From Penium margaritaceum (Eukaryota; Streptophyta; Zygnematophyceae; Desmidiales; Peniaceae): a stretch of DNA of 64,000 nucleotides. A program made the translations under genes and the position numbers. This document shows, piece after piece, positions 21,901-32,460 of the stretch (its first letter is position 1; each line of letters opens with the position of its first letter). A model generated the notes under the pieces. That model saw only the letters and a list, made by a program, of their open reading frames with translations, was not told the DNA's origin and did not search any database. The DNA lies in NCBI GenBank assembly GCA_023375785.1, contig SZWC01008576.1, forward strand, positions 9,188 through 73,187, written 5' to 3'.

Positions 21901-22269
21901 CGTGGATGGAGGGGTCATTGGAGAAGAAGCAATGGCCACCGTTGCGGTTGTGGGAGGCCGGCGGTATGATGGTCGAGAGGGGCGAGAGGGAATGTGTGCT
22001 GCAATGTCCTCCAATGTCCAGCCGCGGATGGTAGGGTTGAAGCGGCGGGCCAGCTGTAGACCGGTGGCGGCGGGGGCAGGGAAAGTCTCCGCGGTGCCTA
22101 GGCACTCTGCAGGCTCCAGTTCGGATAGGAGTTGGTATGCGACTGCGGATTCCTCCTCCGTGAATTCACGAGTGACACCCTCCCACTGGGGCTTAGCATC
22201 CGCGGGTGGGAATACGTTTGTGCGGAGAGACTCTAGGAGGTTGTCCTGTAGGTCCGTGGGGTGTGGCCA

Positions 22270-24821
22270 GTCCGCGCGTGGGAGGCGGGTGAGGGCATCC
22301 GCGTTGCGGTTAGCGAGCGCGGGCTGATACTTGATCTTCATGTTGTAACCTTGCAAGAGGAGAGCCCACTTGGCCAAGATGCCCTCATGATTTTGCGTCG
22401 TGAGCAGCCACTGCAAGGCCTGATGGTCCGTCAGGACCGTGAAAGGCTTGCCATTCTTGATGTAGTCGCCGAAGTGTTGGAGGGCCCATAACACAGCCAA
22501 GCACTCACCTTTCACCGGTGGGTAGTTCCGCTCACCGTCAGTGAGGGCGCGGCTGGCATATGCAATCACCCGCTGAATCGGTTCCTGGACCGACTGTGAC
22601 AGGACGGCACCAAGGCCTTCCCGCGACCAATCGGTTGTGATGGCAAAGGGAAGGTTGAAGTCAGGGAACTCCAACATGGGTGTCGTAACCAAGCGGTATG
22701 TGATTTCCGCCCAAGCAGCCGCACACTCCGGAGTCCACTCAAATGGGACGTCCTGATGGGTCAACTGCTGAAGCGAGCGGATGATGCGTGCGTGGTCGCG
22801 GACGAACTTGCGATAGAAGAGAGAAATCCCGAGAAGATCTTAACTTGCCCCGCATTAGTGGGTTGTCGCCATTCCTGGACGGCGGCAATCTTCGCAAGGT
22901 TGGTTTTAATACCGTTGGCACTCATGACAAAGCCTAAGAACTCCATTTCTGCAACACCAATGGTACACTTGGCAGCCTTGAGTTTAAGGTTTGCAGCGCG
23001 GAGTGAAGCAAAGACGGCGGAGAGGGAGGAGAAGAGGTCCTCGAAGCTGTAAGCGGCAACCATGATGTCGTCGATGTAGCAGCTCACGTTGGGAATGCCG
23101 CGGAGGGTGGAATCCATGACGCGCTGGAATGTGGCGCTAGCATTACGGAGACTGAAGGGCATGCGGGTGAAAGCGTAGAGGCCTTCAGGGGTGACAAAGG
23201 CAGTTTTGACAATGGAGTCCGGGTGCATGGGGACGGCGTGGAAGGCTGCTTTGACGTCGAGTTTTGCAAACCATCCGCGCCCCTGTTGACGCTCCTGTAT
23301 GTCGACGATCAGCGGCATGGGGTAGGCATCTTCCTCGGTGATGCGATTGAGGTCGCGGAAGTCGACACAGAAGCGTTTGGAGCCGTCTGGCTTTCCAACG
23401 ATGACCAAGTTGGTACGCCAGGGACAGACGATGGGCACGATCACGCCTTGCGCCTTCAATTCCGCGAGACCGTCATTGATGATCTGCTCTTGATCCGGAA
23501 GGATTTGGCGGACCTTCTGCTTCACCGCGGGAGCTGATCCGGTGTTGATGACGTGGGAGGCGCTGACTGCCCCAAGGTCTGTTGCGAACCCAGCGAAGAT
23601 GTTGGCGAAAGAGTCCAGCAAGTCATGGAAGTCCTGCTTCTGGGATGGTGAGAGATGAGGGTGAAGGATGTGGTCCCACCGTGGCGGCGGAGGTGGCAAT
23701 TGCTCACGAATGGGGTAGAAGTCATCATCCTCATCAAGGGGAAGGCCTGGTCCACATGCATGCTCGCCTTGCTGCCACAGCCCCAGAAGATTGGCACGCA
23801 CCCCTGCTTCTGCGTGTTCCGCGAAAAGCTCACGCCACTCTTCGATATGGAGCTGTTCTGCATCCAGAGCATCATCTGCCGGTGTCAGGTTGCTCAGGGA
23901 ACGTGCGGTGGCATCTTCCTGCGCCGCATCAAAGAGTGAGAAGATTGGGGCCTCGGTTACTGGCACCGTGACACGATCGCCGACGGTGATGAGGGCGTAG
24001 TCTTTTGTGCCCGTGGCGGATGTGAGCTGCATGACTCCTAGGGAAAACAGAAGGTTGCCGCGTCGCGGAAGGAGATAGTCCATGCCCAGGAGAACATCAT
24101 AGGTCTGCGCCTGGGTCACTTGGACATCCACTGGTTCATGCAGAGTGCCCACCTGCAGGGGCAAGCCTCGTACTTCGCCATCCCCGTAATCGAGCCCTCC
24201 CGCGGAGTTACTGAACAGCCGCCGTGTTGGGATGACGCGGTCTGTCCATCCAATAAGGCAGAGGACGCAGAAGGCCACAGTAGTGTGGGTCGCCCCGGTG
24301 TCGATGATGGCCAGGAACTTGCGGCCACAGATCCAGACCACACAACAGGCCACCTCGTAATGGTGGTCGTCGCGGCGGGGTGGTTCTAGGGGTTGGGGTG
24401 CCCACCCCCATTCTATTTCTTTTGTAGTGAATGCAGGTGGCATCTCTGCCACAATGCGCCGGGTGTTCTGAGTGCCATGGGGCGGAATGGTGGAGGCAAG
24501 GGAGATACCCACGGTCTGGAGGCGATGATTGGCGTTGGTAAATTCTTCTCGGAGCCGCGGAGCCAGTTCGGGATGAAGGCGAAGGAAGTCAAAGAAGTTG
24601 ATAGAGGCAATGGGGGTGGTGAAGAGTTTGTGGACCGGATCAGCGGAATCTGCTGCAGGGGTGAGAATAGGCTGAGGTGCAAGTGAGTTGGTTGCAACCG
24701 CTACCGCAGGCTTGGAATCAGGTTGGCGGCGCTTCTCTAGGGGTCGCATGGAGCGAGCCGTGATGGCCTCTTGCAGCCGGGCCTCGGTGGCTTCCGCTCG
24801 TCGACGCAGATCGTCCTGCAA
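22270..24821 (-). pseudogene. Protease, reverse transcriptase and RNase H region of the gypsy-type element
   Basis: The open frame from 24821 starts with a leader rich in Arg/Glu/Ala. The protease motif DTGATH lies at residues 174-179 (Asp codon 24300-24302). RT follows: CVDFRDLNRITEEDAYPMP, GWFAKLDVKAAFHAV, then the catalytic YIDD at 23067-23078 and the LGFVMSANG motif near 22930. The RNase H part at about 22690-22270 shows ITTDWS, GECLAVLWAL, VLTDHQALQWLL and NRNADALTRLP, matching the Asp-Glu-Asp-Asp pattern. The enzyme copies element RNA into DNA and removes the RNA strand. RT and RNase H look well conserved, and the region carries few interruptions compared with the rest of this broken element. 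Confidence 0.92.
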
Positions 24822-25015
24822 CTACGTAGCCTCCTGCAGATCCCACCCACGGAGCTTGATCCGACAGGCACGTGTAATGAGCTCCACTTCCTCAGGTGTT
24901 GGTGCCACCTCGGTGGTCTCGTCCTCTGCCATGGGCAAGCCTAGCTTCACGTTGTGAGCGCCGGCCGCGGGATTCTGCTGCGGATTTGGCAGAAGACCCT
25001 GACCCGCTCCTTAAG

Positions 25016-27725
25016 CCGCCTTGTCTTGTCCCGTGGACGGCGGGTTCAGTGGCTGTAGCTGTTGCTGTTGCTGTGGTGGATGCTGCTGCTGTTGGCCGGG
25101 CCACACCTGCTTGTAGTACTGCTGCCACTGCTGGATCATGGGGTTCTGGGAAGCTGGTTCAGGGCGCGGAGCTGCTTGTCTCTTACGAGGGCAGTCCCGC
25201 ACGATGTGTTCCAGGCTTTGGCACGTGTAACAGGCTTTTGGTTTCTGCTGCTGCGGAGGTGGAGCGGGTGAGGATGAGGGTGCGTGGGTGTCGGCGCCCT
25301 GGTATTGTCGGGTCGACCGTTGCCTGATGAAGATGTCTGTGGCGTCCCGCACCGCATCTTGCAAGGATGGGTAGCGGTCTGCAATCATGAGACTGCTAAT
25401 CTCATCCGGAAGGGCGCGGATGAGGTTCTGCAAGAGAACCCACAGCGGCAGTCCTTCCCCCTGTGGACTCTTGGCCACTGAGGTCCATGTCAGGAACTTG
25501 TCCAAGAATCTGCGGATGTCGTCGTCCTTGCGCATGACCTCCTTCTCAATCTTCCGCAGCGCTTCTTCCTTTGTCAGATGTTTAAAGCGTTCTATGAGGG
25601 CGTTGCCAAAGTCCTCGAAAGATGGAAAAGGTGCCCGTGCGTTGTACCAGTCCGCTACTGCTCCCTGAAGGTGGAGTTCCGTGGTGGCGAGGCAGAGGTC
25701 GGGCGGAATCCGGCCGATGCTAGCATAGAGGGTGATTTGTTTGAGCCAGATCCAGGGGTCTTCCTCCGGGGCACCTTTGAAAGAATCCAGCTCGGGAATG
25801 TTGGCAGGCTCGGAATGGATGTACTATAGTTGCGAGACGTTGCTACGGTTAGTCGGCAATGCAGTCCCAGCATGTGGCGGGGGGAGGGCGGCAGGTGGAG
25901 CTGCGGAATATCCATTTGTATGGATCGGCATCTGGAGCTGCCCTGCGGGCATGGGAAGACTTGCTTGCGTGGGAGGGAGAGGCATGTACCAGGAAGAGGG
26001 AGCGGTTGTGGAGGTGGTGTATGGTGTGGAGAAGAATGCCGTCCCAGGCGGCGGCATCGGGGTTCCCTGCTCCGGTGGTACCGCTGTCTGCGATATCCAG
26101 TACATCGGAGCGGGTGGGACCGTAGCCGCGGTATGGAGAGGAGCTGCAGTTCCAGTGCTGGTGGTTGGGTGCGGATTCCCTTGCAGCTGCTGTGGGGGCA
26201 GGTACAAATGGCTCTGTGCAGTTTGTTGTGGTGTCGGCAGCGAGGCCTGGGGAGTTGCCCCAACTGGCATTGTTCCCACCGGCTGTTGGTGGTGGAGCTG
26301 CTGGTAGGTGGGCATGTGTGGCTGCGGTGTCATGTTGGGCGCAATCGTCTGCGGCACCATTCCCACCGGCATCGGACCCATCTGCTGCTGTGTCTGGGTC
26401 GTCCACAGGGCTGGCACGGCCGCAGGGGGTCGCGTTATAGGCGTCAGCTGTGTCCCACCTCCAGTCGCTTGCTACTACTGACTCGTTGGTTGGGTCCCAG
26501 TCAGCAGAGGCTGGACCGTGTTCCCTTGGTAGTTGACTCCGCTGCCGGGCTGAGGCATCTGCTGTGGCGGCTGCGGGACTGCGAAGGGCCCGGCCATCAT
26601 CCCCACTTGCATCGTGGGCTAAGGTGGCACATGCGCTGGCTGCTGTGGTCCCGCCGTGGGCGGTTGCGATATGGCCGCCGCCTGCATGGTGCCCATCATC
26701 ATCTGCTGCTGTGGTGGTGTACTTGGCGCACGTGGCTGCGAGGATGCCCCGGTTGGCAAGGTGATCAGATTTGGCTGTGATGCGGGGAGCTGTTGCGTCG
26801 TACTCGCCTGTCCACCCCCCGTGTGCTGCTCCTGCGCATAACTCGGTGGCTGGACCACTCCGATTGCTTGGAGCTGCGCGGCCGCTTCCGCCGCGGTTGC
26901 TCCCATGGTCAGGAGCGTCTGGCCCATGGTAAGTTGGTTCACTGGTGGCTGCGCATCTCCCGATGCCTGCACGGACATAGGCATCCCCATCTGCATGCCT
27001 CTTATAGGTTGTGCGGATACGACCATCTGCTGCTGCTGTAGTCCGGGCATAGGTGGTTCCGCGGTCAGGGCGCCCGTGATTGCCCCGGCCGGCTGTCGCG
27101 GCGGGTTTGTGTCTTGAGGCATCCCAAGGGCGGGGTTTAGGAGTCCCATCCTGTGCTGCTGCGCCAACATCCATTGCTCGTCTGGTGCTGGTACTTTGGG
27201 GATCCCTGAATCCTCGGGGCTCAGCGGTAAGGGTTGCGGGTGTGCTGGCGGGGGCACGTGCTGCACCTCTGTTCCGCCAGGGACCTGCTGATGCTGCCCG
27301 CCCCGACGCCGATACACCAGTCCGCGGTAGACCTCGAGCTCTCCACCACCGGAGGATTCTTGCAGGGAAGGTGGCGCATCGGAGAACCACTACGTCCCAA
27401 GTGGCGCATTTGGCTGGCCCCCCTGGCCCTGTTGATGCTGGGCCGACCCATGGCTGTCGGAAATGTGGACACTCTCCACCTCCACGTGTTCGGCCAGCGC
27501 ATCCATAATGCGGCGCCAGTGCAGGTCCTCCAACCACTCGGTCACTCGTCGGTGCTGGGCGAGCGGATCGGCGCCTGGTGAGGAGCTGACTGGTGCGCGG
27601 TACAACACGGGTGAGGAATCCCGGCTTCCCGTGCAGGTTGCGGCCCGTCGTGGCAGGAAGCACCGCGCTGATGACTGTTGCTGCCGTCGCCTGGTATCCT
27701 GATGCACGAAGCTAGCCGCCGACAT
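25016..27725 (-). pseudogene. Gag region of the gypsy-type element
   Basis: Begins about 70 bp downstream of the primer site with a Met-Ser-Ala-Ala-Ser sequence (ATG at 27723-27725). A long low-complexity middle rich in Gln, Pro, Met and Thr follows. Next is a capsid-like helical segment near 25760-25450 with the pattern PWIWLKQITLYA ... GAVADWYNAR ... SFEDFGNALIERF, typical of the retrotransposon gag family. A CCHC zinc knuckle CX2CX4HX4C (CYTCQSLEHIVRDC) lies at 25191-25232, with a basic tail. Gag forms the particle and the knuckle binds element RNA. Coding is interrupted several times in the Gln/Pro-rich middle. That middle makes gag unusually long. Confidence 0.85.
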
Positions 27726-27785
27726 GAACGACTGATCTGAAAGGCACGTGCAGTTCTGCTGGCAAAGAGCAAAGAACTGTCCACG

Positions 27786-27797
27786 CTCACCGCACCA
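27786..27797 (-). other. Candidate primer binding site of the gypsy-type element
   Basis: On the minus strand TGGTGCGGTGAG begins six bases after the 5' LTR end. It starts with TGG, the complement of the CCA tail of every tRNA. I cannot assign the tRNA from memory. Confidence 0.6.
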
Positions 27798-27803
27798 TGA
27801 CAC

Positions 27804-29049
27804 TGATACCCCCAATTTTGCCGCGTCCCTGATTTTTCCGCGGACGGCAACTTTCCGCGGATCCCCGCGGACTACTCACTTTACTACTGTAATTTTACTG
27901 CAACGGATCAGCAATACGCGGTTGTCGCCCTCAGGCTAGAGACTACTCCGTGGACCACGAGGCTGGGACTGCTGCGTATACACCTTATGAGAAATGGCAC
28001 TTCGCGAGCCACTAGAATACGACAACCCACAACGGGAAAATCCCCTTCTATCAGCTATTCCACGGACCACAGTTCTAGACTTGTGCGCAGGCACCTCACC
28101 GATGAGTGATGCTCCGCGTTCCACTTCTTCCCACACGGGAGTCCACCACCTCGTGGCGTCGGACTCCTCTCCGCGGAACCCCGTTCCGCGGACGTGTGCA
28201 AGCAAGGGACACCGCCGGCAGCCCACCTCACTCGGAATTTTGGTTCCTCACACACCTATTCCCATAGTCCGCGGACCGGACTCCGAGAGCAACTGAGGAC
28301 AAGAGGGTAGTGGGCGAAGCACAGGAATGAGAGTAGGCTAATGACTCTGATCAAGCTGATTGCGGAGTACATGGAATACTTTGGAAGGCAAGCAAGTCTG
28401 AGTTGCACTTCTCCTACTGCTAGTGAGGCCCCTTTTCTACTCGGGACTCCGCGCGGCGTGTCTACACGCCGACGGTCTCATCCCTCTAACATCCTCCTAC
28501 TCCTTCTACTCGGACTCCACGCGGTGCGGCTACGCACCGCGGGTCTCGTCCCACACACACACTGTCTATTCTGCTGGTCACTTTCTTCATCCACCGTTCG
28601 TACACGCGGTTCTTCGTGTTCTTCCTTGAATCTTCGTCCTCAGCGGTGCGTCTCCCGAGGCTCCTCCGTGATTGATGCTTGGTCACTTGTGCTGATTGGT
28701 CATTTCTCCTCTGATTGCTCAGTTCCTCTGCTGTCCTGCCTGCGCTTCGTCAGTGGCGGCGTATTCTGTTTTGGCTTGTCCCCGTTTCCTTTGCACCGCA
28801 GCCCTTCCCTTCACGGCTTCCCGCCTGGCCACAAATTCTTCGGCTGAGAAGAACCGCCGCAGACGAATGTTCGTCTGCGACGGCCTCTTCCACCGGTACC
28901 CTGACTCTTGCTCCCCCCCGGATCCGCGTTTACTCCTCGCTCAACCGCATCCGCGGGAGCCAGCATACCATGCGCGGACCATCTGCCTCCTCGATCCCTA
29001 TTCTGCCGGTTACTTCTTCTGCGGAGCTGCGGCAGGATGGTGCGTGACA
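27804..29049 (-). repeat. 5' LTR of the gypsy-type element (right copy)
   Basis: Direct repeat of the left copy. It begins on the minus strand with TGTCACGCAC at 29049 and ends GGGGGTATCA at 27804, giving TG...CA ends. A 6-base spacer and a candidate primer binding site follow. As the upstream LTR it should hold the promoter, but I could not assign a TATA box with confidence. Confidence 0.92.
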
Positions 29050-29600
29050 TGTGTGTTAGTGCGTGTAAGTATGTGTTAGGATGTGTAAGTGTGTGCCAAC
29101 GTGTGTAAGTGTGTGTAAGTGCATGTAAGTGCGTGTAAGTGCATGTAAGTGCGTGTAAGTGCGTGTAAGTATGTGTAAGTGTGTGTAAGTGCATATAAGT
29201 GCGTGTAAGTACGTGTAAGTGCGTGTAAGTATGTGTAAGTGTGTGTAAGTGCGCGTAAGTGCGTGTAAGTATGTGTAAGTATGTGTGACTGCGTGTAAGT
29301 ATGTGTAAGTGTGTGTAAGTGAGTGTAAGTACGTCTAAGTACGTATAAGTGTGTGTAAGTGTGTGTAAGTGCATGTAAGTACATGTAAGTGTGTGTAAGT
29401 ATGTGTAAGTGCATGTAAGTACGTGTACGTGCGTGTAAGTGCGTGTAAGTGCATGTAAGTGCATGTAATTGTGTGTAAGTGCGTGTAAGTGCGTGTTAGT
29501 ACGTGTGAGTACGTATAAGAGAGTGTACGTGTATGTAAGTGGGTGTTAGTGCGGTTTAAGTTTGTGTGAGTGAGTGTAAGTGCGTGTAAGTACGTGTAAG

Positions 29601-30120
29601 TACGTGTAAGTGCATGTAAGTGCGTGTAAGTATGTGTAAGTGCGTATAAGTGCGTGTAAGTTCATGTAAGTGCATGTAAGTACATGCAAGTGCATATAAG
29701 TGCGTATAAGTACGTGTAAGTGCATGTAAGTGCGTGTAAGTATGTGTAAGTGCGTATAAGTGCGTGTAAGTTCATGTAAGTGCATGTAAGTACATGCAAG
29801 TGCATATAAGTGCGTATAAGTACGTGTAAGTGCATGTAAGTGCGTGTAAGTATGTGTAAGTGCGTATAAGTGCGTGTAAGTTCATGTAAGTGCATGTAAG
29901 TACATGCAAGTGCATATAAGTGCGTATAAGTACGTGTAAGTGCATGTAAGTGCGTGTAAGTATGTGTAAGTGCGTATAAGTGCGTGTAAGTTCATGTAAG
30001 TGCATGTAAGTACATGCAAGTGCATATAAGTGCGTATAAGTACGTGTAAGTGCATGTAAGTGCGTGTAAGTATGTGTAAGTGCGTATAAGTGCGTGTAAG
30101 TTCATGTAAGTGCATGTAAG
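29601..30120. repeat. 110-bp higher-order repeat, 4.7 copies
   Basis: Eleven variant decamers repeat exactly at 29601, 29711, 29821, 29931 and 30041 (last copy partial). The landmark is TTCATGTAAGTGCATGTAAG followed by TACATGCAAG. A further dispersed copy lies at about 30412-30530. The sequence before the array (about 29481-29600) reappears after it (about 30121-30250), so the array sits inside a larger duplication. Confidence 0.9.
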
Positions 30121-32329
30121 TGCGTGTAAGTGCGTGTAAGTGCGTGTTAGTACGTGTGAGTACGTATAAGAGTGTGTAAGTGTATGTAAGTGGGTGTTAG
30201 TGCGGTTTAAGTTTGTGTGAGTGAGTGTAAGTGCGTGTAAGTACGTGTAAGTTCGTGTAAGTGCGTGGAAGTGTGTATAAGTGCTAAAAGTGTGTGTAAG
30301 TGCGTATAAGTGTGTGTAAGTGCGTGTAAGTGTATGTAAGTGCAGTTTAAGTTCCTGTAAGTGCGTGTACATGTGTGTAAGCGCGTGTAAGTATGTGAAA
30401 GTGCGTGTAAATGCATGTAAGTGCGTGTAAGTATGTGTAAGTGCGTATAAGTGCGTGTAAGTTCATGTAAGTGCATGTAAGTACATGCAAGTGCATATAA
30501 GTGCGTATAAGTACGTGTAAGTGCATGTAAGCACGTGTAAGTGCATGCAAGTGCATGTAAGTGCGTGTAAGGGAGTGTATACATGTGTAAGTGCAAGTAA
30601 GTGTGTGTTAGTACGTGTAAGTGCGTATAAAAGCGTGTAAGTGCGTGTAAGTGCGTGTAAGTGCGTGTAAGTGCGTGTAAGTGCGTGTAAGTTCGTGTAA
30701 GTACGTGTAAGTGCGTGTAAGTGCCTGTACGTGCGTTTAAGTACGTGTGAGTGCAGTTTAAGTGGGTGTAAGTGTATATATGTGTGTGTAAGTACGTGTA
30801 AGTGCGTGTTAGTGCATGTAAGTACGTGTAAGTGTGCAAGTGGGTGTAAGTGCGTGTAAGTGCGTATAAGTGTGTGTAAGTGCGTGTCAGTGCATGTATG
30901 TGTGTGTAAGTGCGTGCAAGTGCGTGTAAGTGTGGTTTAAATGCAATTAGTTCGTGTAAATGCTTATAAGTGTGTGTAAGTTTATGTAAGTTTGAAAACG
31001 TATGTGTAAGTGCGTGTAAGTGCATATAAGTGCGTTTAAGTGTGTGTTAGTACATGTAAGTGTGTGTTAGTGCGTATAAGTATGTGCAAAAGCGTGTAAG
31101 TGCATGTAAGTGTGTGTAAGTGAATGTAAGTGCGTGTAAGTGCATGTAAGTATCTATAAGTGCGTGTAAGTGCGTGTAAGTGTGTGTAAGTGCGTGTAAG
31201 TGCGTATAAGTGTGTGTAAGTGCGTGTAAGTGCGTGTAAGTGCGTGTAAGTACGTGTAAGTACGTGTAAGTGCACGTAAGTACGTGTAAGTGCGTGTAAG
31301 TGCGTGTTAGTGTGTGTAAGTGGGTGTAAGCACGTGTAAGTACGTGTAAGTGCGTGAAAGTGCATGTAAGTGTGTGTAGTGCGTGTAAGTACGTGTAAGT
31401 GTGTGTAAGTACGTGTAAGGACGTGTAAGTGTGTGTAAGTGCGTGTAAGTGCGTGTAAGTACGTGTAAGTTTGTGTAAGTGAATGTAAGTTCCTGTAAGT
31501 GCGTGTAAGTGCGTTTAAATGTATGTAAGTACGTGTAAGTGCGTGTAAGTATGTATAAGTGCGTGTAAGTGCATGTATGTGCGTGTAAGTGCGTGTAAGT
31601 ACGCGTAAGTACGTGTTAGGGCGTGTAAGTGCGTGTAAGAGCATGTAAGTGCATGTAAGTGCGTGTAAGCACGGTTTAAGTTCGTGTAAGTGTGTGTAAG
31701 TGCGTGCAAGTGCCTATAAGTGCGTGTAAGTATGTGTGAGTGTGTGTTAGTGCAGTTTGAGTTCGTATAAGTGTGTGTAAGTGCGTGTAAGTGCGTGTAA
31801 GTATGTGGAAGTGCGTGTAAGTGCGTGTAAGTGTGTGTAAGTGCGTGTAAGTGCGTGTAAGTATGTGGAAGTGCGTGTAAGTGCGTGTAAGTACGTTTAC
31901 GTATGTGTAAGTGCGTGTAAGTGTGTGTACGTTTGTGTAAGTGTATATAAGTGCATGTAAGTGCGTGTACGTATGTGTAAGTACGTGTAAGTACGTGTAA
32001 GTGCATGTAAGTGCGTGTAAGTACGTATAAGTGCATGTAAGTATGTGTAAGTGCGTGTAAGTTCATGCAAGTGCATGAAAGTGCGTGTAAGTGCGTCTAA
32101 GCGCGTCTAAGTGCGTGTAAGTGCAGTTTAAGTGGGTGTAATTTTGTCTGAGTTCATGTAAGTGCGTGTTATTGCGTGTAAGTGCGTGTAAGTGAGTGTA
32201 AGTGCGACTAAGTGCGTGTAAGTGCGTGTATGTGCGTGTAAGTGCGTGGAACTGCGTATAAGTGTGTGCAAGTGCCTGTAAGTACGTGTTAGTATGTGTA
32301 TGTGTGTGTAAGTGCGTGTAAGTACGTGT

Positions 32330-32460
32330 AAGTGCGTATAAGTGTGTATTAGTGCGTGTAGGTATGTGTATGTGTGTGTAAGTACGTGTAAGTGCGTATA
32401 AGTGTGTATTAGTGCGTGTAGGTATGTGTATGTGTGTGTAAGTACGTGTAAGTGCGTGTA
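32330..32460. repeat. 60-bp duplication in the array
   Basis: A 60-bp series with the rare variants GTGTGTATTAG, GTAGGTATGTG and TATGTGTGTG occurs twice in tandem with a third partial match just before it. Confidence 0.55.

Larger units (their letters stand above)
14098..29049 (-). mobile_element. Large Ty3/gypsy-type LTR retrotransposon fossil, about 15 kb
   Basis: Two direct repeats of about 1.25 kb (14098-15344 and 27804-29049) bracket retroelement coding parts, all on the minus strand. In element order these are gag with CCHC knuckle, protease (DTGATH), reverse transcriptase (YIDD), RNase H, a second protease-like domain, an Ala/Pro-rich plus helical insert, a coiled-coil region, integrase with zinc-binding and DDE-type core motifs, and a Cys-rich PHD-like region. 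RT-RNase H before integrase defines the Ty3/gypsy order. TGTGT flanks both ends (14093-14097 and 29050-29054), and excising the element with one copy restores the decamer register, as a 5-bp target duplication predicts. By eye the LTRs differ at about one base in twenty, so it is not recent. It is broken, with on the order of ten interruptions across its reading frames, and contains a 211-base assembly gap. At 15 kb it is far longer than a typical gypsy element. Confidence 0.93.

Noticed and set aside
20608-21969. 453-codon + strand Gly/Ala-rich ORF running through the N gap
   Set aside because: Opposite-strand shadow of the Ala/Pro-rich repeat and protease-like region; the N run is counted as open only by default.
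18400-22270. A second nested retroelement between RNase H and integrase
   Set aside because: No LTRs, inverted ends or target duplications were found around this segment, and no second RT or integrase. An accessory insert with a duplicated protease fits better, although the N gap leaves some doubt.
25849-27663. 604-codon minus-strand ORF over the gag region
   Set aside because: Odd Ala/Thr/Arg-rich composition without domains. It is a shadow frame of the Gln/Pro-rich gag coding sequence.
27803-27812. GGTATCAG near the gypsy 5' LTR end as an initiator-Met primer site
   Set aside because: Comparison with the other LTR places GGTATCA inside the LTR end, and the bases after GGTATCAG do not continue the iMet match. 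TGGTGCGGTGAG six bases further in is the better candidate.
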